NCBI GenBank assembly: GCA_019420525.1
Contig: JAHZHA010000022.1
Coordinates: forward strand, 1 to 30,269
Origin: Bacillota bacterium
GTDB lineage: Bacteria; Bacillota; Clostridia; Peptostreptococcales; Anaerovoracaceae
Length of the DNA stretch: 30,269 nt
Direction: 5' to 3'
The notes under the pieces are model-generated. The model did not search any database and was not told where the DNA came from. It was given only the letters and a program-made list of their open reading frames with translations. Below are positions 7,881-16,738 of this stretch, one piece after another. Numbering within the stretch: position 1 is the stretch's first letter; the number at the start of each line of letters is the position of its first letter. The position numbers and the translations under genes were made by a program.

Positions 7881-8721
7881 TAAAAATTTTCCCGGCCGAA
7901 GTCGTCAGGAAGCCTTTTATCTCCATGACACTCACCAGAGCATTGACCTCGGAAACGCTCCTGTTCAACCTTTTGGAGAGAAAATCTGATGTCACCTCTC
8001 CGCTGTTTTTCAGAATATCGTAAATGATCTTTTCATCCTTTCCAAGACGCACGGTCTCATCCTCCCGGTCTGCCGAAAGCGGTACCCCTACCCCGGTGAT
8101 GATATCCTCGATAAAAGCCACCGGGAAGGCGCCGTCCTGTATCAGTTTATTGCATCCTATGCTGCCGGAGGCAGATATATTTCCCGGAACGGCGAAGAGT
8201 GTTCTTCCCTGTTCCGCAGCGCAGGCCGCCGTGATCAGAGATCCGCTGGCCAGACCTGCCTCCGCTACAGCCACAGCCTCTGAAATGCCGCTGATAATCC
8301 GGTTGCGGCGAGGGAAGGTATAGGGGCGCGGAGGCGTTCCCGGCGGGTATTCGGACAGAATCAGACCTTTTTCCGCGATCTTTCTCCTCAGAGCTACATT
8401 CGATGCAGGATAGCAGATATCGGCTCCGCATCCCATGACAGCCACCGTACCTCCACCGGCTTCCAGAGCGCCCCGATGCGCTTCCGAGTCGCAGCCGAAT
8501 GCCATGCCGCTGACGGTGACGATGCCATATTCCGCCAGACGTCTCCCGATATTATAGGATACCCATTTTCCGTAAGGTGACGCTTTTCTCGCTCCCACCA
8601 CAGCCACGCATTTTGCGGAAAGAAGGCCGGTATCTCCTATCGCGTACAGGACAGCTGGCGGGTCCGCAATATGACGCAGCAGCTCCGGATAAGCGCTGTC
8701 ATCGATATAGATTTCTTTCAT
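7870..8721 (-). CDS. dprA: DNA processing protein DprA
   Basis: The 283-residue protein binds incoming single-stranded DNA and loads RecA during transformation. The Rossmann-like core shows VGARKAS at 42-48, SGMAFGCD at 71-78 and FPRRNRIISG at 136-145, followed by ASGSLITA and AVPG. A winged-helix domain occupies about 225-283. The N-terminal SAM-like domain of longer DprA proteins is largely absent. The protein begins just before YPELLRHIADPP, so it is a short form. AGAGG lies 8 nt before the ATG. It sits 32 nt after comM, and both may belong to a competence-related group although no uptake machinery is in view. Confidence 0.96.
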   Translation of the reverse strand: MKEIYIDDSAYPELLRHIADPPAVLYAIGDTGLLSAKCVAVVGARKASPYGKWVSYNIGRRLAEYGIVTVSGMAFGCDSEAHRGALEAGGGTVAVMGCGADICYPASNVALRRKIAEKGLILSEYPPGTPPRPYTFPRRNRIISGISEAVAVAEAGLASGSLITAACAAEQGRTLFAVPGNISASGSIGCNKLIQDGAFPVAFIEDIITGVGVPLSADREDETVRLGKDEKIIYDILKNSGEVTSDFLSKRLNRSVSEVNALVSVMEIKGFLTTSAGKIFIAK

Positions 8722-8753
8722 CCGTTTTGCCTCTTGTCTATCTTCTATTTCCT

Positions 8754-10304
8754 CTATCTGATTTTTATCTCCTTATAAGCGACAGCTTCTGCCAGATGTC
8801 CGAAATCGATGTCATCCGCTCCTTCGATGTCGGCGATGGTGCGGGCCACCCGCAGAATCCGGCTGCAGCCGCGCCGGCTGAGTCTCAACGATTCACAGGC
8901 CTGATTCAGCAGAAATTCTGTCTCCACGTCCAGCCGGCAGTATTTTTTCAGATGGCGCTGTGTCATCTGCGAATTGTAATTTATCTTCTCTTCCCGGAAT
9001 CTTTCATTCTGAATCTCTCTCGCTCTCATAACGCCTTCTCTCAATTGCGCCGACGAGACTTCTTCCTTTTCCTCCCGTTCCCCTCTCCGCTGTGCCGGAT
9101 TCACACAGACGAAGAGATCAATCCGGTCGAGAAACGGGCCGGAAAGCCGCGCCCGGTAGCTGCGGATCTGATATTCGCTGCATGTGCATTCTCTCTCAGG
9201 ATCGGAGGCATAGCCACAGGGACATGGATTCATAGCCGCCGCTGTAAGAAATTTGGCCGGAAAAATATACCTTCCTCCCGTCCTGGAAATCGATACCTTT
9301 TCTTCCTCCATAGGTCCCCGCAGTGTCTCCAGCGCTGTTCTGGAAAACTCAGGTACTTCATCGAGAAAGAGAACGCCCAGATGCGCCAGAGATATTTCTC
9401 CGGGTACGGGCCGCCTGCCTCCTCCCGCCAGCGCAGCAGGAGTGATTTTCGTATCAGGGCTGCGGAAAGGCCGCGATGTCATCAGCGGTTTTGCTGGATC
9501 CAGCAGGCCGCTGACGCTGTAAATTTTCGTAATCTCTATCATTTCATCGTACGATAGCGGCGGCAGAATTCCCGGCAGCCTCCGGGCGAGCATCGATTTC
9601 CCCGATCCCGGCGGGCCTGTCATGAGAATGTTGTGCATCGCTGCGGCTGCGATCTGAAGTGCCCTCTTCGCCGTCTCCTGTCCCTCTACCTCCGAATAGT
9701 CCGGATTTTCAAACCCCGGCACCTCACGTTCCTTCATTTTTTTCAGGTACGCTTCGCCGTCACTGCGCACTTCCCGTATCCTGTGTTTTCCGCTGACGTG
9801 ATCTGCCGCCTGCTGCAGATTTTCCGCCGGATACAGCAGGATCTCCGGCACTGCCCGGGCCTCTTCCAGATTTTCCGCCGGCAGAAGAAACCTGCGGATT
9901 CCCGTCTCTTTCAGACCCAGAAGCACCGGCAACAATCCTCGGATGCCAAGGAGACGTCCGTCCAGGGCCAGCTCACCCGCACAGGCCCAGTCTTCGCCTC
10001 GCCACGCTTCGGAAAGACTTAGCCTTCCTGCAGATGTCAATATGCCGAGAGCCACCGGAAGATCGAAATGGGTGCCTTCTTTCCGCAGATCCGCCGGAGA
10101 AAGGTTGACGGTGACACGTTCCTGAGGAAAGGAAAAGCCAGAATGACTGACGGCCGACCGCACGCGCTCTTTTGACTCTCGGATGGCGGTATCCGCCAGC
10201 CCCACGATATGGAAAGAAGGAAATCCGAATGTCACATCGGATTCCACAAAAACTTTTTCTGCGGACAGACCCACCGGGGTGCCGCACACAAATCTCGAAT
10301 ACAC
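8754..10304 (-). CDS. comM: ComM/YifB family Mg-chelatase-like AAA+ ATPase
   Basis: The 516-residue product belongs to the ComM (YifB) family, a hexameric helicase known in Gram-negative transformers to promote branch migration during integration of transformed DNA. An N-terminal Lon-protease-like fold (FPSFHIVGLADTAIRESKERV, residues about 28-48) is followed by an AAA+ Mg-chelatase domain with Walker A GPPGSGKS at 230-237 and Walker B VLFLDEVPE. MNPCPCGY and a C-terminal helical domain come next. The open frame extends to 10439, but the GTG at 10304 gives the family start (M)YSR. It has GGAGG 7 nt upstream and restores normal length. It lies between yraN and dprA. Confidence 0.95.
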   Translation of the reverse strand: MYSRFVCGTPVGLSAEKVFVESDVTFGFPSFHIVGLADTAIRESKERVRSAVSHSGFSFPQERVTVNLSPADLRKEGTHFDLPVALGILTSAGRLSLSEAWRGEDWACAGELALDGRLLGIRGLLPVLLGLKETGIRRFLLPAENLEEARAVPEILLYPAENLQQAADHVSGKHRIREVRSDGEAYLKKMKEREVPGFENPDYSEVEGQETAKRALQIAAAAMHNILMTGPPGSGKSMLARRLPGILPPLSYDEMIEITKIYSVSGLLDPAKPLMTSRPFRSPDTKITPAALAGGGRRPVPGEISLAHLGVLFLDEVPEFSRTALETLRGPMEEEKVSISRTGGRYIFPAKFLTAAAMNPCPCGYASDPERECTCSEYQIRSYRARLSGPFLDRIDLFVCVNPAQRRGEREEKEEVSSAQLREGVMRAREIQNERFREEKINYNSQMTQRHLKKYCRLDVETEFLLNQACESLRLSRRGCSRILRVARTIADIEGADDIDFGHLAEAVAYKEIKIR

Positions 10305-10371
10305 TGCATTTCCTCCCGTATCATTACCCGCAATGCGCGGAATATTCTTCAGAAATATCGAAAAATACCGC

Positions 10372-10752
10372 CTATCCTGTAATATTCTCCGTATATCGGA
10401 TGTAAAATTTGTCTCTGAGATACAGAACTTCCGCCGCATCCAGACGAATTCCGCTGCAGACCGGACGGTATTCCGACAGATAATGCTGTGCCGTCCGCCT
10501 CAGGCAGCGGAGTTTCGCAGGTGTCACAGCCTCACAGGGGCGTCCCTTATTCAGACCGGATCGTGTCTTCACCTCCACAAAGCACAGAATCCCGCTCTCC
10601 GGCTCTCGTGCGATGATATCGATTTCTCCGTAGCGACATCTGTAATTTCTACAGCAAATCCCGAAGCCTCTGCCTTCCAGATAAGCGGCTGCTCGTCTTT
10701 CCCCGGCTTCTCCCAGTTCTCTGTTCCATTTCCGACGCTGATGATTTTCCAT
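10372..10752 (-). CDS. yraN: YraN family (UPF0102) endonuclease-like protein
   Basis: This is a 126-residue member of UPF0102, small proteins with a Holliday-junction-resolvase-like restriction-endonuclease fold. It shows LGEAGERRAAAYLEGRGF at the N-terminus and the PD-(D/E)XK-type signature GEIDIIA followed by FVEVKTRSG. Two starts are possible. The ATG at 10752 has AAGGAG 9 nt upstream and is preferred over the ATG at 10770, which has none. It heads the yraN-comM-dprA group, an order common in Firmicutes, and has its own consensus promoter. Confidence 0.93.
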   Translation of the reverse strand: MENHQRRKWNRELGEAGERRAAAYLEGRGFGICCRNYRCRYGEIDIIAREPESGILCFVEVKTRSGLNKGRPCEAVTPAKLRCLRRTAQHYLSEYRPVCSGIRLDAAEVLYLRDKFYIRYTENITG

Positions 10753-10783
10753 ATTACAGAACTCCTTCATATATTTTACAGTT

Positions 10784-10812
10784 ATTATACGCTTTCGACC
10801 GGTATTTGTAAA
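10784..10812 (-). promoter_or_regulatory. Sigma-A promoter of the yraN-comM-dprA operon
   Basis: On the minus strand, TTTACA (10807-10812) is separated by 17 nt from TATAAT (10784-10789). The start site would be near 10777, about 25 nt before the yraN ATG. Confidence 0.85.
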
Positions 10813-10875
10813 TATTTTCCATTTTGTTTTTTCGTATTTCTGACCCGTCTTTTTTCCAAAGACACAATTTCACAT

Positions 10876-10920
10876 AAAAAAGTCCCGGGCCGCAAGGTTG
10901 TTTCCTTCACGGCCCGGGAC
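10876..10920 (-). terminator. Strong terminator of the yicC-gmk-rpoZ-coaBC operon
   Basis: On the minus strand, an 11-bp perfect stem, GTCCCGGGCCG with CGGCCCGGGAC, has a 17-nt loop that can pair further (AAGG/CCTT). It is followed by six T residues. It lies 22 nt after the coaBC stop and isolates this operon from yraN. Confidence 0.93.
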
Positions 10921-10942
10921 GGGCAAGTGTTCGCTGTTCTCT

Positions 10943-12169
10943 TTATCTGCGGCCGCGTCCGATTTCCAGAACGCGATCGAGGATGACATCTGCGGCTTCC
11001 CGCTTCGTCATCTTGCCGTATGAAGTCTTTTCTCCGTCCGGAGTGATGATGGTGATGATATTCGTGTCCACATCGAAGCCTGCGCCAGGTGCAGATACGT
11101 CATTGGCCACGATCATATCGAGATTTTTCTTCCCGATTTTTTCCTTTGCGTATTCTTCCAGATTGCGCGTCTCCGCGGCAAAACCGACGAGAATCCGGCT
11201 TCCTTTCTTTTCTCCCAGAGTTTTCAGAATATCGGGATTTTCCGCCAGCTCGATATGAATATCGCCGTCTCTTTTTTTCATTTTGTGCTCTGAGGCATTG
11301 ACCACATAAAAGTCAGCGGGCGCTGCCGCTTTGATGACGGCATCCGCATCTTCAAAAGCTTCTTCGCAGGCCGCCAGCATTTCTTTCGTCGTCGTGACAT
11401 CGATGCGCCGGATATCAGGGCTGCATTCGAGAGTTACGGGACCCGAAACCAGTGTGACTTCTGCACCTCTGCTTCTGGCCGCTTCCGCCACGGCAAACCC
11501 CATGCGGCCGGAAGAACGATTGCTGATATAGCGCACGGGATCGATGTGTTCCACGGTAGGTCCTGCCGTCACCAGAATTTTCTTTCCCGCAAAATCCGCT
11601 TCTCTCTCCGCCTGCTTTTCTTCTTTTTCCGTTTTCTCCAGCAGCGGCAGAACGTATTTCACGATTTCAGCCGGTTCAGCCATCCGGCCTTTGCCTTCGT
11701 AGCCGCAGGCCAGCATTCCGGAACCCGGTTCGATGAAATAATATCCGTACGACTTCAGTTTTTCGATGTTCTCCTGAAGGATGGGATTTTCATACATATT
11801 GACGTTCATGGCAGGTGCAAACACGATTTTCGCCTTCGACGCCATAATCGTCGTCGTCAGCATGTCGTCGGCGATTCCTGATGCCACTTTTCCGATGATA
11901 TTGGCGGTGGCAGGAGCGATCAGCATAATGTCGGCCTTCTCCGCTAGAGCCACGTGCCCCACTTTCCACGCCTCCGGAGTTGCGAAAGTATCTGTGACTA
12001 CCGGATTCTTCGACAGAGTCCGGAATGTCAGCGGGCTGACGAACTCACAGGCGTTTTTCGTCATGATGACGTCGATTTCGATGTCTTCCTTTTTCAGCCG
12101 GCTTACCAGATCGGCCGCCTTATAGCAGGCGATCCCTCCGGTGACACCTACGACTATATTTCTGCTCAT
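10943..12169 (-). CDS. coaBC: Bifunctional phosphopantothenoylcysteine decarboxylase/synthase CoaBC
   Basis: The 408-residue enzyme makes 4'-phosphopantetheine precursors of coenzyme A: CoaB joins phosphopantothenate and cysteine (CTP-dependent) and CoaC decarboxylates the product (FMN-dependent). The CoaC half (1-185) has GVTGGIACYKA, catalytic H72 in VGHVALAEK, PAMNVNMY with N123, and C155 in GMLACGYEGKGRM. An acidic/basic linker (175-192) leads to CoaB with VTAGPTVEHIDPVRYISN (200-217), SSGRMG, and the HKMKKRDG lysine motif. It is the last gene of its operon, 6 nt after rpoZ. Confidence 0.97.
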   Translation of the reverse strand: MSRNIVVGVTGGIACYKAADLVSRLKKEDIEIDVIMTKNACEFVSPLTFRTLSKNPVVTDTFATPEAWKVGHVALAEKADIMLIAPATANIIGKVASGIADDMLTTTIMASKAKIVFAPAMNVNMYENPILQENIEKLKSYGYYFIEPGSGMLACGYEGKGRMAEPAEIVKYVLPLLEKTEKEEKQAEREADFAGKKILVTAGPTVEHIDPVRYISNRSSGRMGFAVAEAARSRGAEVTLVSGPVTLECSPDIRRIDVTTTKEMLAACEEAFEDADAVIKAAAPADFYVVNASEHKMKKRDGDIHIELAENPDILKTLGEKKGSRILVGFAAETRNLEEYAKEKIGKKNLDMIVANDVSAPGAGFDVDTNIITIITPDGEKTSYGKMTKREAADVILDRVLEIGRGRR

Positions 12170-12175
12170 TTCGTT

Positions 12176-12418
12176 CTATTCCTCATCGTATTCGTGGTCA
12201 CCTTCCAGAATGACGGCTTCCAGTTCCTTTGATCTGCTGTAAGTGATTTTGTCCTCTGCGATTTCCGTCGTTGCCACCGATACGGGCTTATCCACCGGAA
12301 TATCCACGAGAGGAGGCATTCCGTCGATGAGATCTCTCGCCCTCTTGGCCGCCAGAGATACCAGAGTGTACTTGCTGTCCGCTTTTTTTCTCAGATCATT
12401 GATAGATGGATATAACAT
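12176..12418 (-). CDS. rpoZ: RNA polymerase omega subunit
   Basis: The 80-residue omega subunit helps assemble and stabilise RNA polymerase by clamping beta-prime. The conserved core is SKYTLVSLAAKRARDL near residues 15-30, followed by the clostridial-type KPVSVATTEIAEDKI segment and an acidic tail. The ATG immediately abuts the gmk stop (TAA-ATG), with GGGGG 8 nt upstream inside gmk, so translation is coupled. gmk-rpoZ-coaBC is a classic Firmicutes order. Confidence 0.95.
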   Translation of the reverse strand: MLYPSINDLRKKADSKYTLVSLAAKRARDLIDGMPPLVDIPVDKPVSVATTEIAEDKITYSRSKELEAVILEGDHEYDEE

Positions 12419-13027
12419 TTATTTTTCCCCCTTAATTCTTTTCAAAATACCGGCTGCATCGTCGACTTTCCAATGCACCGTCTCCATAATCTTTTTCACG
12501 GATTCCACCGCTTTGTCCAGGTCTTCATTGACCACGCAGTAATCATAATGCGGAAGATATTCCAGTTCCTTTTCCGCGGCATTCATCCGTATCTCGATAT
12601 CCTCCTGAGATTCTGTGCCCCGGTGCAGGATTCTGCTGCGAAGCTCATCCAGAGACGGCGGCAGGATAAAGATGAAAACTCCTTCCGGACAGCTCTCTTT
12701 CACCTGCATGGCGCCCTGAACGTCGATCTCGAGAATCACGTCATGTCCCTCTTCAAGCTGAGACATGACGGGCGCTTTCGGCGTTCCGTAATAGTGGCCG
12801 TGAACGCTGGCATGTTCCAGAAAACCGCCTTCCTTCACCGACTTCTGGAATTCTCCGTCCGTCATGAAATAATAGCTGACGCCTTCTGTCTCACCCTCTC
12901 TCGGATCTCTCGTCGTCGCCGACACCGATACCCGGATGTTCTCATCTGAATCCGTGATCCGTTTTACAATGGTGCCTTTTCCCACCGCAGAAGGACCTGA
13001 AATAATAAATAATCTCCCCGCTGTCAT
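12419..13027 (-). CDS. gmk: Guanylate kinase
   Basis: The 202-residue enzyme phosphorylates GMP to GDP. The P-loop is GPSAVGKGT at 11-19. The GMP-binding region includes SVSATTRDPREGE and VSYYFMTD, followed by EIDVQGAMQV and the lid-region arginines of RSRILHRG. Length is normal. TAGGAG lies 7 nt before the ATG. It lies 10 nt after yicC; the remA (DUF370) gene that usually separates yicC from gmk in Firmicutes is absent here. Confidence 0.97.
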   Translation of the reverse strand: MTAGRLFIISGPSAVGKGTIVKRITDSDENIRVSVSATTRDPREGETEGVSYYFMTDGEFQKSVKEGGFLEHASVHGHYYGTPKAPVMSQLEEGHDVILEIDVQGAMQVKESCPEGVFIFILPPSLDELRSRILHRGTESQEDIEIRMNAAEKELEYLPHYDYCVVNEDLDKAVESVKKIMETVHWKVDDAAGILKRIKGEK

Positions 13028-13037
13028 CTGATCTCTC

Positions 13038-13922
13038 CTACTCTATATTCTGAACCTGTTCTCTTATTTTTTCGATTTCACTTTTGATTTCCAGAACGTT
13101 ATTCGTGATTTCCAGATCATTTGCCTTGGAACCGATCGTATTCGCTTCCCGATTCATCTCCTGAACCAGAAAATCCAGCTTTTTGCCCTCTGACTGCGGA
13201 CTTTCCCGCACGATTTTTCTCAGCTGGCTGATATGGCTTCCCAGACGGACGATTTCCTCCGTGACATTGATCTTGTCAGCAAATACGGCGGCCTCCAGCA
13301 GAATGCGTTCTTCCGCAGCCACAGCCATGCCCTCTGTCATCTCCGTAATCCTCGTCCGCAGCTTTTCCGTATAATCCTTCACGACTCCCGGCGAGCGCTT
13401 TTCGATTTCGCCGACGAGTCTCTCGATGAGATCTGCGCGCATGAGAATATCCTCCGCCAGCTTTTCTCCCTCGACGAGGCGCATCTGCGCATGTCTTTCC
13501 GCCGCCTGGGATGCAGCAGACACCAGAATGCCGGTGATCTCATCTTCATTTTCGACATCGGGCGCCGATTTCATAACATCCGGCAGCGATGCGAGATATT
13601 CCAGAGACACGCTTCCTTCGATTCCGAAAGTCTCTTTCAGTTCGCGGATCTTTTCGAGATATCTGCCTGCCACCGCCGCATTCAGGCGTATGTCGACATC
13701 CTCGTCGCCGATGTTTTCCACCGACACGGATACCTCCACCTTGCCTCTGCGGACTGACGATTTGACGGCGCTGCGCACCGCTTCCTCGGCAAAGGAATAA
13801 CGCCGCGGAATCCTCACATTGACATCGCTGTACCTGTGATTCACCGATTTTATCTCCACTGTGATGTTCCGTTTTTCGTCCGAATACTCGCTTCGTCCGA
13901 ATCCGGTCATGCTTCTAACCAT
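13038..13922 (-). CDS. yicC: YicC/YloC family endoribonuclease
   Basis: The 294-residue protein belongs to the YicC/YloC family, whose members have been linked to RNA degradation as endoribonucleases or adaptors. The family start MVRSMTGFGRSE is clear, followed by EIKSVNHRY, and the C-terminus has the DUF1732 pattern LDFLVQEMNREANTIGSKAN. The open frame extends upstream to 13997 with a TTG, but the ATG at 13922 has GGGGAGG 7 nt upstream and matches the family start. It heads the gmk-rpoZ-coaBC operon, behind a leader of about 300 nt. Confidence 0.94.
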   Translation of the reverse strand: MVRSMTGFGRSEYSDEKRNITVEIKSVNHRYSDVNVRIPRRYSFAEEAVRSAVKSSVRRGKVEVSVSVENIGDEDVDIRLNAAVAGRYLEKIRELKETFGIEGSVSLEYLASLPDVMKSAPDVENEDEITGILVSAASQAAERHAQMRLVEGEKLAEDILMRADLIERLVGEIEKRSPGVVKDYTEKLRTRITEMTEGMAVAAEERILLEAAVFADKINVTEEIVRLGSHISQLRKIVRESPQSEGKKLDFLVQEMNREANTIGSKANDLEITNNVLEIKSEIEKIREQVQNIE

Positions 13923-14306
13923 CTGCTGTCCTCCCCGCCGCACGGGCGCCGATTTTCGTCTTCTGTATTTTCCGGAAGTACGCTTCTCCGCTTTCAAAAC
14001 CTCCGCATAAATTCAGAAAAGCATCGGATGCCGCCTGGGCGCAACGATGCTCCGTCTCTTTTCCTTCCGGAATGTCATGCCGGTATTTGAAGATTTCCGA
14101 TTACTTTTCCACTGAAATATGGTATGATTCATTTGCGGTTCTGCTTTAATAATCTGTTATATCATGCCGAAATAAATTCTGCAGATCTCTCCCGGCTTCA
14201 TCCGGAATACAATTCTTTCAGATATTCTTATATATTATATAACGCAGAACGGGCGTTTTCAACACTTGAAATCATATGATAATGATACATCGGAGGTTCA
14301 GCCGCT
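13923..14306. other. Divergent intergenic region between yicC and rqcH
   Basis: This 384-bp region holds the yicC promoter at its far end (14234-14262) and therefore a yicC leader of about 300 nt. It also holds a 61-codon minus-strand open stretch without a normal start codon (13915-14100), and the rqcH ribosome binding site (GGAGG, 10 nt before ATG). A perfect 10-bp palindrome ATCATATGAT sits at 14271-14280, between the yicC -35 and rqcH. I could not assign a convincing plus-strand promoter for rqcH. Confidence 0.6.
14234..14262 (-). promoter_or_regulatory. Sigma-A promoter of the yicC operon
   Basis: On the minus strand, TTGAAA (14257-14262) is separated by 17 nt from TATAAT (14234-14239). 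The start site is near 14227, roughly 300 nt upstream of the yicC ATG. Confidence 0.75.
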
Positions 14307-16052
14307 ATGGCATTTGACGGAATTGTGACGACAGCAGTCACAAAGGAACTGAAGGACAGGCTGACAGGCGGAAAAATCGATAAAATCTACCAGCCGTCGT
14401 CAGACGAACTATTCATCGCAATACACTGCGGCGGAGAAAAATACCGGCTCTATCTCTCCGCCAATACGAATCACGCCGGCATCTATCTCACAGAGGAAAA
14501 GAGCGACAATCCCCAGAGTCCTCCGGGATTCTGCATGCTGCTTAGAAAACATCTTCAGAGCGCCCGCATCCGGGAAATCCGGCAGGTCGGCTCTGACCGG
14601 ATCGTCGAAATCTGTACCGACGCCACAAATGAACTGGGTTTTCAGGTAAAACACCGTCTCATCATCGAAATCATGGGACGTCACAGCAATATTCTTCTGG
14701 TGGACATCGAAAGCGGAAAAATCCTGGACTGCATCAAGCGCATCTCCCTGGACGTCAACCGCTACCGCCAGACGCTTCCGGGACTGCTTTATATCGCGCC
14801 GCCGTCTCAGGGAAAAATTTCATATTTCGGACTGACCCGGGAAAAATACGAAGAAGCCGTATCCGCAGCCGGTTTTGCCGACAATCCGGAAAAGGCGCTT
14901 CTCCGGGCGATATCGGGCATCAGCCCCGTCATGGCGTCGGAAATCATGTTCCGCGCTGCGGAGTCCGGTGAAGATCCGCTTTCCGCTTCTTACAACCAGC
15001 TGATGCGCATCGTCTCCGACGTCTCTGACGGAATTTTTCAGCCGAAAGTCTATCTCGACGAAGAAGGAGCACCTGTAGAATTCCACGCTGTGGAGATGAA
15101 AGCTCTCGGGGAACATTACCGTTCCGTATCTTACCCCACGGTCAGCCGAGCATGCGGACAGTATTTCGAGGGCAGAGCCTCCAGCAGCCGCATCCGCCAG
15201 AAAGCCCAGGACATGAGAAAAGTCGTGTCAGCGGGCCTGGACAAGCTGGGCCTGAAAAAACAGCGCCTCCTGGAAGATCTTCTGAAAGCGGAAAATTCGG
15301 AAGATTACCGGCTCTACGGAGAACTTCTCACAGCCAGTCTCCACACCGTTCAGGACGGCCGTACTTCCGCGGAAGTGCTCAATTACTACACGGGCGAGAT
15401 GATGACGATTCCTCTCGACGCCCGGTATTCCGCCGCGAAAAACGCCCAGCGCTATTTCAAAAAATACGCCAAGTCGAAGACGGCGGTCATCGAAAAGAAA
15501 ATACAGCTTGAAGAGACGGAAAAAGAAATCGGCTATCTCGATTCGGTTCTCACTTTTATCGACAATGCCGAAAAAATACCGGATCTCGATGATATCCGGG
15601 CGGAACTCGTGGAAAACGGCATTCTGAAGCGCCGCAGCACAAGAGAAAAGACGAAGAAGCAGAAAATACAGCCGCTGGAATATTTCACTTCCTCCGGGAA
15701 AAGAATTCTGGTGGGCAGAAACAACAGAGAAAATGATATTCTCACCTTCCGGACGGCGTCCTCCCGCGACATCTGGATGCATACGAAAGACATCCCCGGC
15801 TCTCACGTGATTCTCTTCACGGAGGGCGCCGAACCCACAGAAGAGGAAATTTTCGAGACGGCGTCCGTCGCCGCTTTTCACAGCAAGGCCAGACTTTCCG
15901 GCAACGTACCGGTGGACTACGTGAAAGTGAAATATGTGAAAAAGCCAAACGGCGCAAAGCCGGGATTCGTCATTTTTACGAACAACCGGACAGTCTACAC
16001 AGATCCGGCGCGCCCGGAGAAAAAAGATTCTGCTGCCGCAGATGCGAAATGA
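14307..16052 (+). CDS. rqcH: Ribosome quality control protein RqcH (NFACT family)
   Basis: The 581-residue NFACT protein is the bacterial homologue of NEMF/Rqc2. In Bacillus, RqcH binds stalled 50S-peptidyl-tRNA complexes and recruits tRNA-Ala to add C-terminal alanine degron tails. The NFACT-N domain (1-180) carries the D97-R98 pair (GSDRIVEI), equivalent to the residues needed for alanine tailing, and EIMGRHSNILL at 121-131. A helix-hairpin-helix region and a long coiled-coil (about 290-430) follow, then the NFACT-R domain with DIWMHTKDIPGSHVIL. Older databases label it fibronectin-binding protein A. GGAGG lies 10 nt before the ATG. It leads a plus-strand group with two hydrolases. Confidence 0.95.
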   Translation: MAFDGIVTTAVTKELKDRLTGGKIDKIYQPSSDELFIAIHCGGEKYRLYLSANTNHAGIYLTEEKSDNPQSPPGFCMLLRKHLQSARIREIRQVGSDRIVEICTDATNELGFQVKHRLIIEIMGRHSNILLVDIESGKILDCIKRISLDVNRYRQTLPGLLYIAPPSQGKISYFGLTREKYEEAVSAAGFADNPEKALLRAISGISPVMASEIMFRAAESGEDPLSASYNQLMRIVSDVSDGIFQPKVYLDEEGAPVEFHAVEMKALGEHYRSVSYPTVSRACGQYFEGRASSSRIRQKAQDMRKVVSAGLDKLGLKKQRLLEDLLKAENSEDYRLYGELLTASLHTVQDGRTSAEVLNYYTGEMMTIPLDARYSAAKNAQRYFKKYAKSKTAVIEKKIQLEETEKEIGYLDSVLTFIDNAEKIPDLDDIRAELVENGILKRRSTREKTKKQKIQPLEYFTSSGKRILVGRNNRENDILTFRTASSRDIWMHTKDIPGSHVILFTEGAEPTEEEIFETASVAAFHSKARLSGNVPVDYVKVKYVKKPNGAKPGFVIFTNNRTVYTDPARPEKKDSAAADAK

Positions 16053-16085
16053 TGCGGCTCAGACGAACAGGAGAACGGAAAAAAC

Positions 16086-16721
16086 ATGGAAGTCATACGC
16101 AAAATATTCGGAGAACTGGAAAATAACTGCTATATTCTGTACGACCGCGACGGAGGCGAAGCATATATCATCGATCCGGGATATGAAGCCGGAAAAATCG
16201 CCGACATCGCCGTCAGAAGGCGCTTTCAGGTAAAAGGAATCCTCGCCACGCATTATCATGAAGATCATACCGGCGCATGCGAGGAGCTGCGGGAAAGACT
16301 CGGTGCGGGCGTCTTCATGAACCGGCGGGACGCCAGACGATACAGGGGTACCGTCGACGGTTTTCTGAAAGAAGGAGATATCCTGACGCTTGGAGAGGAA
16401 AATTTCAGCGTCGTAGAGACACCGGGCCACACTTCCGGCAGCATCTCTTTTCTATGCCCCGGGTCCCGCTTTTTCTTTTCGGGCGACACCCTGTTTCCCA
16501 CCGACACGGGATACGTCGTATTCGAAAGCGGGTCCGCAGATGACATGGAAAACACCATAAAAAAGCTCGATCCGCTGCTGACAGATGATTATATGATCTG
16601 GCCCGGCCATGAAGAAAATGTGAGCATGGCCTTTGTCCGCATTCACAACAGAGATTTCTCCGACTATCTCCGGGGCCGTCATCCGGAACACACCCTGGCA
16701 GATCCGGAATCGCTGCGGTAG
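16086..16721 (+). CDS. Metallo-beta-lactamase-fold hydrolase, glyoxalase II-like
   Basis: This 211-residue MBL-fold enzyme has a complete dinuclear-metal site: THYHEDH at 55-61 (H56, H58, D60, H61), H115 in ETPGHTSGS, D134 in FFSGDTLF and H175 in WPGHEE. The compact length and motif spacing fit the short YcbL/glyoxalase-II-like group acting on thioesters or unknown esters; the substrate cannot be read from sequence. It starts 33 nt after rqcH with AGGAG about 12 nt upstream, so it is likely cotranscribed with rqcH. Confidence 0.88.
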   Translation: MEVIRKIFGELENNCYILYDRDGGEAYIIDPGYEAGKIADIAVRRRFQVKGILATHYHEDHTGACEELRERLGAGVFMNRRDARRYRGTVDGFLKEGDILTLGEENFSVVETPGHTSGSISFLCPGSRFFFSGDTLFPTDTGYVVFESGSADDMENTIKKLDPLLTDDYMIWPGHEENVSMAFVRIHNRDFSDYLRGRHPEHTLADPESLR

Positions 16722-16738
16722 TACGGAGGAATAATATT

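Noticed and set aside
10305..10439. Upstream extension of comM by 45 codons
   Set aside because: It overlaps yraN, has no ribosome binding site, and the family start with GGAGG lies at the GTG at 10304.
13836..14090. Plus-strand open frame of 84 codons across the yicC start
   Set aside because: It is antisense to the yicC 5' end and leader, with no ribosome binding site or conserved motif.
14271..14280. Palindrome ATCATATGAT as a regulator binding site
   Set aside because: It is only 10 bp, does not extend, and lies in an A/T-rich promoter region where such palindromes are common; it is noted but not called an operator.
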